Below, piece after piece: positions 1 through 5,301 of a stretch of 9,907 bases of DNA. A program made the translations under genes and the position numbers. Source of the stretch: Syntrophomonadaceae bacterium (GTDB taxonomy: Bacteria; Bacillota; Dethiobacteria; DTU022); contig SLSE01000024.1 in NCBI GenBank assembly GCA_007130585.1, positions 1 through 9,907 of the forward strand, given 5' to 3'. The first letter of the stretch is position 1; each line of letters starts with the position of its first letter. Under the pieces are notes generated by a model. It was not told the DNA's origin, did no database searches, and saw only the letters and a program-made list of their open reading frames with translations.

Positions 1-680
1 CTGTCATAATCATCTTCGGGGCCGAGCTTGAATTCAAAGTCCCGGTCGGCATCCGGATCTACTTCCGGTTCCGGTTCGGGTTCCGGTTGGGGTTCCGGCT
101 CAGGTTCCGGTTCAAAATCAGCTTTTAAGTGTTCTTCGCTTTTTTCAGCAGGTTCAGTTTGAAAATCATAGTTCACTGCCGGTTCAAATTCCCGCGTCAT
201 CTCATTGGCCGGTGTTTCCTGCTTCTGCTCGTCCATCCAGTCTTCACTTTCCAGGTTGGCCAGCTGGGCCTCGATAAATGAACGGAATCGCATTTTAAAT
301 AACTGGGCCTGCTTGAAAAGTTCCTCCTGTTCTGACAGGATCCTGCCGGAACGATAACGGGCATCCTCAACAATTTGCCGGGCTTCTCTCTCTGCTTCAC
401 GCCTGATTAAATCGGCTTCCCGCTTGGCATTTTGTTTAACCTCTTCAGCAGTTTCCTGGGCAACCACAATGGCATTGTGCATGGTTTCTTCCAGCTTATG
501 GTAGTTTTTATTTTTATCCTGCAGCTGGGTAACCTGCTCCTTCAGTTCTGTATTCTCCCGGATCAATTCTTCCAGGTCCTTGGCGATCCGGTCCAGGAAA
601 TCATCAACATCTTCAATGTCGTAGCCGCGAAATGCGCGTTCAAACTCTTTGTTCTGTATATCCATCGGTGTAATGCTCAA
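1..680 (-). CDS. divIVA: Cell-division/polarity scaffold DivIVA, partial (C-terminus beyond left edge)
   Basis: DivIVA is a cytoplasmic coiled-coil protein that binds curved membrane at septa and poles and recruits division or chromosome-anchoring partners. The first 226 residues are present and the frame is open at the left edge. The N-terminus (SITPMDIQNKEF, then AFRGYDIEDVDDFLD) matches the membrane-binding head of the family almost word for word. A long charged heptad-type region follows (about residues 30-150), and then an acidic tail with a Glu-Pro repeat. The start is TTG at 678-680: it gives the canonical N-terminus and lies 7 bases after GGGAGGG (688-694). The ATG five codons further in would cut off the conserved head. 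It is the last gene of the ylm cluster in this window and is separated from ylmH by 158 bases that contain an inverted repeat, so it may have its own control. Confidence 0.93.
   Translation of the reverse strand, partial: MSITPMDIQNKEFERAFRGYDIEDVDDFLDRIAKDLEELIRENTELKEQVTQLQDKNKNYHKLEETMHNAIVVAQETAEEVKQNAKREADLIRREAEREARQIVEDARYRSGRILSEQEELFKQAQLFKMRFRSFIEAQLANLESEDWMDEQKQETPANEMTREFEPAVNYDFQTEPAEKSEEHLKADFEPEPEPEPQPEPEPEPEVDPDADRDFEFKLGPEDDYD
63..113 (-). repeat. Glu-Pro repeat in the DivIVA tail
   Basis: Seventeen codons alternate Glu and Pro, with one Gln replacing a Glu, and are encoded by near-identical GAACCG/GAACCC/GAACCT hexamers. Such a segment is expected to be extended and strongly acidic. 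The hexamer repetition makes its length prone to slippage. It lies after the coiled-coil part of DivIVA, where family members vary most. Confidence 0.85.
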
Positions 681-717
681 TTTTTAGCCCTCCCTGTCGG
701 CATAAAGAATATATTGC

Positions 718-789
718 CTGCTCAGCTTGCCTTTGGGTTACAGGCACCTGCAGTGATAGTTAATAAAAGGCCCCGGGCAACCTGAGCAG
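718..789 (-). promoter_or_regulatory. Long-stem inverted repeat in the ylmH-divIVA gap
   Basis: The arms are CTGCTCAGcTTGCC at 718-731 and GGCAAcCTGAGCAG at 776-789. They pair at 13 of 14 positions with a single G-G mismatch on the RNA, around a 44-base loop. Inside the loop a smaller TGCCT/AGGCA hairpin could compete with the main stem. The distal arm ends 37 bases before the divIVA start. No T-run follows on either strand, so it does not look like an intrinsic terminator. It may be a structured 5' leader of divIVA, an mRNA processing or stability element, or a small dispersed repeat. I do not recognise it as a known riboswitch class. Confidence 0.5.
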
Positions 790-838
790 ATATGTATATC
801 AAGGAAATATTCGACAATGGGCTGACCATTCCTGCATG

Positions 839-1606
839 TTAGCTGTATTTTTTCAATTTTAGACGTATTCTACCTTTACGGGTTTCTCCTTCAACAGAAG
901 AAATTATGAGACGGCCCCTGCCTTTTAATGAAACCTGGTCCCCTTCGCTTAACTGCAGGGACGAAGAGCTGACGGACCTCCAGTTTACCCTGACCGTTCC
1001 GCCCCTGACCAGGAGAACCACCCTTGACCTGGATATGCCGAAACCGAGGGATAAAACGGCGTCAAGGCGCATGCTGGCCACTGTTCCCTTGATTTCCCTG
1101 CCGTCATCTTTGGCCAGGGGCAGCTGGTCTGTTTCAGCGGGGGAACACTTAACATTTAAAGATCCGACCTGCAGCAGGTTGGAACAGATGTAGTCCGCTT
1201 TGTCAGTTTCTACCATAATCAGCGCTCCGCCCTCTTCACTCATTACAATATCTCCAACCTGATCCCGCTTCAGCCCGAGGGCAAGAACCGCTCCCAGCAG
1301 GTCCCGGTGGCTAAGCTGATCTCCTGCACCGGGCCAGCTTACCTTTACTGCCGTTACCGGCGGGAGGTCGGGCTGGTGCTGGGCAGGGAATATATAGAGC
1401 GCGTTTCTTTCCGCCCGGGGAAAACCGCCGTAAACAGTGTAGGAAAGATCGCTCCTGTTCTTTAAGGCAGCTTCGGCCAGCTCCAGCTGGCGCGGATCCA
1501 GAAAAGAGGTGGTAACTGTTCTGTTTTCGTGAACCGCTTCCAGCCTGCGCTCGAAATTCTGCTGCCACTGCTTCTCGTTCTCGGAAAGAGGAACTCCTTT
1601 ATTCAC
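839..1606 (-). CDS. ylmH: S4-domain RNA-binding protein YlmH
   Basis: The 255-residue length matches the YlmH family (about 257 in Bacillus subtilis). The N-terminal two thirds carry family landmarks: GGFPRAERNALYIFP near residues 60-74 and LSHRDLLGAVLALGLKRDQVGDI near 98-120. An S4 RNA-binding fold follows at about 179-238 (MRLDAVLSLGFGISRSRV... VRGGTVRVN), and then a Lys/Arg-rich tail. Members bind the large ribosomal subunit; work in B. subtilis links YlmH to ribosome-associated quality control as a partner or paralogue of RqcP, and older work linked the gene to division because of its location. The start is GTG at 1604-1606, 8 bases after AAGGGG. An ATG two bases upstream (1606-1608) meets a stop immediately and is out of frame. 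The gene begins 14 bases after the ylmG stop, so it is probably co-translated with it. Confidence 0.92.
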   Translation of the reverse strand: MNKGVPLSENEKQWQQNFERRLEAVHENRTVTTSFLDPRQLELAEAALKNRSDLSYTVYGGFPRAERNALYIFPAQHQPDLPPVTAVKVSWPGAGDQLSHRDLLGAVLALGLKRDQVGDIVMSEEGGALIMVETDKADYICSNLLQVGSLNVKCSPAETDQLPLAKDDGREIKGTVASMRLDAVLSLGFGISRSRVVLLVRGGTVRVNWRSVSSSSLQLSEGDQVSLKGRGRLIISSVEGETRKGRIRLKLKKYS

Positions 1607-1620
1607 ATCTCACGCCCCTT

Positions 1621-1914
1621 TTAAAGGTAAATATTGCGGTACATTATCTCTCTTACTATCCGGACCAGGATCAGGAGGATAATCGGAGACAGATCCAGGT
1701 AGCCCATGCCCATCTTTATCTGGGGCACTACAGAGCGGATCGGCGCCAGCAGGGGTTCAGTTACCCCGTAAACAAACTGGTAAATCATGGTCAGGGTCGG
1801 GTTAGTACCTCCGCCCATCATAAACCAGGACATTATAATCCTGGCCAATATGATAAAGTAGTAAATCTGTAAAAAAATAAGCAGTCCTTCCGCTAATATA
1901 GTAATAACAATCAC
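1621..1914 (-). CDS. ylmG: YggT/YlmG family small membrane protein
   Basis: This 97-residue hydrophobic protein has two membrane spans, about residues 6-27 and 74-93. It carries the family pattern: LARIIMSWF closing the first span, then NPTLTMIYQFVYGVTEPLLAPIRSVVP in the loop, and DLSPIILLILVRIV forming the second span. YggT/YlmG proteins sit in the cytoplasmic membrane (and in chloroplasts as YLMG) and are tied genetically to division, nucleoid or thylakoid organisation and osmotic tolerance; no biochemical activity is firmly known. I use the GTG at 1912-1914 because it places MSWF at the same distance from the N-terminus as in B. subtilis YlmG. However, the best Shine-Dalgarno match (AGGTGA) overlaps this codon, so a rare ATT start three codons later cannot be excluded. 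Only 14 bases separate it from ylmE; sepF usually occupies this gap. Confidence 0.9.
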   Translation of the reverse strand: MIVITILAEGLLIFLQIYYFIILARIIMSWFMMGGGTNPTLTMIYQFVYGVTEPLLAPIRSVVPQIKMGMGYLDLSPIILLILVRIVREIMYRNIYL

Positions 1915-1928
1915 CTGCCTTGTATAGT

Positions 1929-2600
1929 TTAACTGAACAGCGCAGTGCCGATGCGGATCATGGTGGCTCCTTCTTCAATGGCCACCTCGTAATCATTGGT
2001 CATGCCCATTGAGAGTTCGGTCAGCTCCAGCCCCGGGCGGGTATTCTCATCTCTCAGGCGGCGCAGGGATTCAAAAACAGGACGGGTTTCTTCCGGATCT
2101 TTCACGAAAGGAGCCATGGTCATCAAACCCCTGACCCTGATCCGTTCGTAAGCGCTAATTTTTTCCAGGAACAGGGACAATTCCCCGGGCGCCAGCCCGA
2201 ACTTGCTTTCTTCCCCCGATGTATTAACCTGCACCAGCGCATCTACAAGCCGGTCCAGTTTTTCTGCAGAGCGCTGCAATGCTTCCGCCAGCGAAGGACG
2301 GTCCAGGGTGTGAATCAGGGTGTAAAAGGGCAGGACATCTTTGGCCTTGTTTGACTGCAGGTGGCCGACAAAATGCCACCTTAACTCCGGCATCTGCTCC
2401 ACTTTCGACGCCGCCTCCCGGACCCTGTTTTCGCCAAAATCGGTAATGCCCAGGGCGGCAGCTTCCCTGACCCGATCGATCCCGACAGTCTTGGTAACCG
2501 CGATAAGGCGCACCGCACCCGGATCCCGGCCTGAACGGAGAGCCGCTTTGCTTACATTGTCCAGAATACGCTTATAGTTTTCTTCCAGTGCGGGCACCAT
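1929..2600 (-). CDS. ylmE: PLP-binding homeostasis protein YggS/YlmE
   Basis: This is a pyridoxal-phosphate-binding protein of the YggS/PROSC family. It has a single alanine-racemase-like TIM barrel, no proven catalytic activity, and a role in B6 and amino-acid homeostasis. The 223 residues match the usual size. The PLP lysine is K37 in LIAVTKTV. FGENRVREA, WHFVGHLQSNKAK, VNTSGEESKFG, RGLMTMAP and SMGMTNDYEVAIEEGATMIRIGTALF all follow in the family's order. The start is chosen as ATG at 2598-2600, just after AAGGGGG (2604-2610); a GTG immediately following (2595-2597) has even better spacing. An upstream in-frame TTG at 2636 has no binding site and would add 12 unconserved residues. It lies 55 bases downstream of the HlyD-like gene. 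Confidence 0.93.
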   Translation of the reverse strand: MVPALEENYKRILDNVSKAALRSGRDPGAVRLIAVTKTVGIDRVREAAALGITDFGENRVREAASKVEQMPELRWHFVGHLQSNKAKDVLPFYTLIHTLDRPSLAEALQRSAEKLDRLVDALVQVNTSGEESKFGLAPGELSLFLEKISAYERIRVRGLMTMAPFVKDPEETRPVFESLRRLRDENTRPGLELTELSMGMTNDYEVAIEEGATMIRIGTALFS

Positions 2601-2655
2601 AATCCCCCTTAAGAAAAAACCGCGGTTGTCCGACAAGGATGGTTCGTTTCAAGGC

Positions 2656-3876
2656 TTAATTTAACCGCTGCCCTTCTTCCACCAGGTCGGGCCGGGATAT
2701 TACCCGGCTGTAAGGCGCCAGGCCCTCAACAAGGACTTTTTCTTCCTGTCTTCCGATAACGGTAACCGGCTGAAAAACCACCCGGCCGCCCTGGTTAAGG
2801 TATACCCCCGGCTCGTTATCTTTCTCAAACAGGGCCTCTTCAGGAACTATTATACCCTGCAGCCGGCTGTACAGCAAAGAAGCCTGCGCCTGACGGGCCT
2901 GGTCAAAACCGGCAAGCTGCCTGTCGATCAGGTAAGAAATACGCACTTCCTCTGCAGCTTCATCGATTTCATAACTGTAGCGCCGGGCAGAAACCGGCTG
3001 GCTGGGAGCAAACTGAAATTCAATGTCTATCCTTTCCAGGCCGGCAATTACTTTTCCCGGATGCAGGGGCAAGACAATGCTGAAGTGCCACTGCCAGTTA
3101 TCCACCATCTTTATGACCGGTTCCCCGGCAGAAACGAGGTCACCTGCGTCAATGAAAAAACCATGCGGGCTGACTGCTTCAGAGCCCTGATCGGAAAGGT
3201 AGAAAGGCCCTTCATAGGTTTCCAGGCCGTCAAAATAGTGGGAAACAAAGCCCGCCTGCTCGCTGCGGATCACAATCAGCTCTTCAAAAACGTCATCACC
3301 GGGAAGCTCTATCCGTTCCTCCCCGGGGCCGTCATTTTCTGTTTCCGGTCCGGGAATTTCCTGATCCGGCAGATCCCCGTTTTCATCTTCCCCGGTTTGA
3401 CCGCCGTTTTGGTTTTCAGCAGAAAATGTATCCTGCCAGTATTCAAGAAGCTGCTCTTTCAGGCTTTCGTCCGCCTCCACCTCTTCTGAACCCTGCATGG
3501 CCTCCATCTTTTCCCGGGAAAGAACACCCAGGGTGGCCAGTTCACTGCCCGCCGGAAGCCTTTCGCCGGAAGGGGCCAGGCTGAGGACCATTCCGGCAGC
3601 AGGCGCCCTGATCACCTCTTCACTGCGGGTAACCATCCCTGTAACTGTAGTTTCCTGCTGCATCAAGCCCGGTTCGGCATCAACAACCTGAAGTCGCCAG
3701 GCCAGAAATTGATCTCCCAGCCAGTGGTAGCCCAGTTGGACAATAACTACAAGGGCTAAAAGTAAAAGGGCATAAAAAACCAGGGCCTGCATTACGCTGC
3801 GGAAACTAAACCGCCTGCCCCGCCCTTTTAATACTTCAAAACCGCGCCTGTTTTTTTTGGTATTTTTCTTTTTCAA
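2656..3876 (-). CDS. HlyD-like membrane-anchored adaptor protein of the ylm cluster
   Basis: The protein has 406 residues. A very basic N-terminus (KKKNTKKNRR..., R/K-rich to residue 26) leads into one membrane span at about 28-49, giving an N-in, C-out anchor. A barrel-sandwich (lipoyl-like) half follows at about 74-118 (VTRSEEVIRAPAAGMVLSL... GERLPAGSELATLG), then an acidic Gly/Pro/Glu linker at about 154-199. The second half at about 201-260 (IRSEQAGFVSHYFDG... DAGDLVSAGEPVIKMVD) is followed by beta-rich domains. This is the layout of HlyD/RND adaptors, but the helical hairpin that docks to TolC-type channels is replaced by the linker, and no ABC transporter lies nearby. The start is TTG at 3874-3876, 9 bases after GGAGG, overlapping the TGA of pgeF (shared bases TTGA); this suggests coupled translation. 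Genes of this type occur in the same place in other Clostridia, from general knowledge. The function is unknown. Confidence 0.82.
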   Translation of the reverse strand: MKKKNTKKNRRGFEVLKGRGRRFSFRSVMQALVFYALLLLALVVIVQLGYHWLGDQFLAWRLQVVDAEPGLMQQETTVTGMVTRSEEVIRAPAAGMVLSLAPSGERLPAGSELATLGVLSREKMEAMQGSEEVEADESLKEQLLEYWQDTFSAENQNGGQTGEDENGDLPDQEIPGPETENDGPGEERIELPGDDVFEELIVIRSEQAGFVSHYFDGLETYEGPFYLSDQGSEAVSPHGFFIDAGDLVSAGEPVIKMVDNWQWHFSIVLPLHPGKVIAGLERIDIEFQFAPSQPVSARRYSYEIDEAAEEVRISYLIDRQLAGFDQARQAQASLLYSRLQGIIVPEEALFEKDNEPGVYLNQGGRVVFQPVTVIGRQEEKVLVEGLAPYSRVISRPDLVEEGQRLN

Positions 3877-4832
3877 AGCACCCGGCCTCCGGTTTGATCC
3901 TTTAAAGCTATAAAGCCGATCATTCTCCCGGTATTGCCCCGATCCCTGCGGTAAGAATAAAACAGGTCGCTGCGGCATGATGTGCACAGGCGGCTCCGGT
4001 TGATGTTTTCCGGTTTAATACCGCCGGCGAGAAGCTGAGCGAAGTTTATTGCTCCGATATCGAGCTTATAACTTCCCGCTGCCGCCGGTTCAAGGTAAGG
4101 AGTCCTGTTCCAGCCTGCTGATTGAAACAGCCCGGCAGTTTTTTCATCTACCTTGTAACAGTCAGGGCAAATTGCCGGGCTCAGCGCCGCCAGGATCTGA
4201 TCCGGACTTACCCTGTACTGATCCTGCAAAAAGGAAACTACTTTAGGCCCTATACCGCCCAGGGTTCCCTTCCAGCCGGCATGGGCCAGGGCTGCCAGGG
4301 GCCTTTGTTTTGAAATAAAATATATCAGCTGGCAATCCGCAGAGTAGGCGCCCAGGGGTAATCCCGGTTCCGTGGTAACCAGGGCATCACATTCCCGGCG
4401 GGCAGTGCCGGGCAAAGCCCCTTCACCCCGCCGGGAAAGTTTGACCACATCGAGGTCGGTTCCGTGGACCTGCACAGCTGAAACAAGATCCCGGTAATCA
4501 TAGTTAAAAAGGTTAAAGAAACGGCGCCTGTTCCGGATTACATTCTCTTCCCTGTCACCCGTATGATAGGCAGTGTTAAGCGAGCTAAGCGGCCCGTCAC
4601 TGCAACCACCCAGGCGGGTGGAAAAAGCATGATCTACAAGACCGCTTTGTGTAAACAGCGGAGCCTGCAGGTATGCAGTATCGCCTGCCCTGATTACTTT
4701 GAACTTAACCTCTCCTCTGCATTTTGCCGTGACGGCGAAAGCTTCTTTCTGAAATGTTTCCCTGTTAAACAGTTTTTCAATAATTAATGCAGTTTTGCCG
4801 GCTGGTCCACTCCACCGGCTTGCCTGCTTCAA
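3873..4832 (-). CDS. pgeF: PgeF/YlmD multicopper-polyphenol-oxidase-fold (DUF152) enzyme; start codon uncertain
   Basis: Members of this cytoplasmic family edit peptidoglycan precursors by removing wrongly added L-Ser (PgeF, E. coli YfiH) and also act on purine nucleosides. The metal-site residues are all present (numbered from 4832): H123 in VQVHGTD, C167 in SADCQLIYF and H184 in AHAGWKGT. The family's opening (DHAFSTRLGG) and closing (SRLCTSCRSDLFYSYRRDRGNTGRM) motifs are intact. The start is a problem. The only standard in-frame start is TTG at 4830-4832, inside nrdG and with no ribosome binding site. The protein expected from homologues begins near codon 43, where an excellent AGAGGAGAGG (4709-4718) is followed by AAG (4704-4706), not ATG. 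The coding sequence is otherwise unbroken. Its stop overlaps the start of the HlyD-like gene. Function confidence is high; the 5' end is low. Confidence 0.85.
   Translation of the reverse strand: MKQASRWSGPAGKTALIIEKLFNRETFQKEAFAVTAKCRGEVKFKVIRAGDTAYLQAPLFTQSGLVDHAFSTRLGGCSDGPLSSLNTAYHTGDREENVIRNRRRFFNLFNYDYRDLVSAVQVHGTDLDVVKLSRRGEGALPGTARRECDALVTTEPGLPLGAYSADCQLIYFISKQRPLAALAHAGWKGTLGGIGPKVVSFLQDQYRVSPDQILAALSPAICPDCYKVDEKTAGLFQSAGWNRTPYLEPAAAGSYKLDIGAINFAQLLAGGIKPENINRSRLCTSCRSDLFYSYRRDRGNTGRMIGFIALKDQTGGRVL
4704..4722 (-). promoter_or_regulatory. Strong Shine-Dalgarno without a start codon (pgeF 5' end)
   Basis: AGAGGAGAGG at 4709-4718 lies where the pgeF ribosome binding site should be, but the codon at start distance is AAG (4704-4706). 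One base change would make it ATG and give the usual N-terminus MFKVI. An out-of-frame ATG at 4720-4722 opens only five codons before TAA at 4705-4707. Either the real start has been lost, the base is a sequencing error, or initiation is unusual. Confidence 0.6.
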
Positions 4833-5301
4833 CGGAACGGGGCAGAGCGATCAAGCGCTGGTTGCGGGAACCGCGGTAGGCCAGGTTATAATCCTGCTCG
4901 GCCAGGACAAACGGCCCGTCAACCAAAAGCGATCCCGAACAGAGCAGGGTTTTTGTTCCGGGATCCGAGGCGCTTTTTGCCAGGAGTTCTTCAAAATAAT
5001 AACCGCTGTAGATAACGAGGTCAAGGCCGCGGGCAGTCACTGCGCGGGCAAGTTCAGCGGAAGCGGCAGGCTGTTCGAAAGGTTCGCCGCCCGATATGGT
5101 AACGCCGTCGATATTACGGCAGCTGTCAATCATCTCCGCAATATCTCCTGCGTTAATATAAAACCCTCCCCCGGGATCATGCGTCTCAGGGTTGTGACAC
5201 CCCGGGCAGCGGTGAGAGCAGCCCTGGACATAAACTGAAAGGCGCACGCCGGGTCCGTCTACTATACTGTCTTTTTGAATTCCTGCTACTTTCAATTTCA
5301 A
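4777..5301 (-). CDS. nrdG: Anaerobic ribonucleotide reductase activating enzyme NrdG
   Basis: This is a radical SAM enzyme that cleaves S-adenosylmethionine to put the glycyl radical on NrdD. The 174 residues fit the family. The three cysteines holding the iron-sulfur cluster are C28, C32 and C35 in CSHRCPGC; the SAM-binding GGE follows in VTISGGEPFEQ near residue 70, and SIVDGPGVRLSVYVQGC precedes the cluster, as is typical. The start is TTG at 5299-5301, which overlaps the nrdD stop TGA (5298-5300); a second TTG two codons later is an alternative. The overlap points to coupled translation and fixed co-production with NrdD, its substrate. The last 56 bases overlap the longest possible pgeF reading frame, an overlap that probably is not translated in pgeF. 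Confidence 0.95.
   Translation of the reverse strand: MKLKVAGIQKDSIVDGPGVRLSVYVQGCSHRCPGCHNPETHDPGGGFYINAGDIAEMIDSCRNIDGVTISGGEPFEQPAASAELARAVTARGLDLVIYSGYYFEELLAKSASDPGTKTLLCSGSLLVDGPFVLAEQDYNLAYRGSRNQRLIALPRSVEAGKPVEWTSRQNCINY

Noticed and set aside
63..113. Short-spaced repeat as a CRISPR array
   Set aside because: The repeats are contiguous in-frame hexamers encoding Glu-Pro, with no spacers.
432..785. Plus-strand open frame of 117 codons
   Set aside because: It is antisense to divIVA and its leader, has no binding site or recognisable product, and mirrors the codon pattern of the real gene.
2609..2640. Possible terminator AACCGCGGTT plus T-run between the HlyD-like gene and ylmE
   Set aside because: The palindrome has no room for a proper loop (three-base stem around CGCG), so a functional intrinsic terminator is unlikely.
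3061..3489. Plus-strand open frame of 142 codons
   Set aside because: It lies antisense to the HlyD-like gene, covering its acidic linker; no family resemblance.
4795..5238. Plus-strand open frame of 147 codons
   Set aside because: It is the complement of nrdG, whose radical SAM motifs fix the minus strand as coding.
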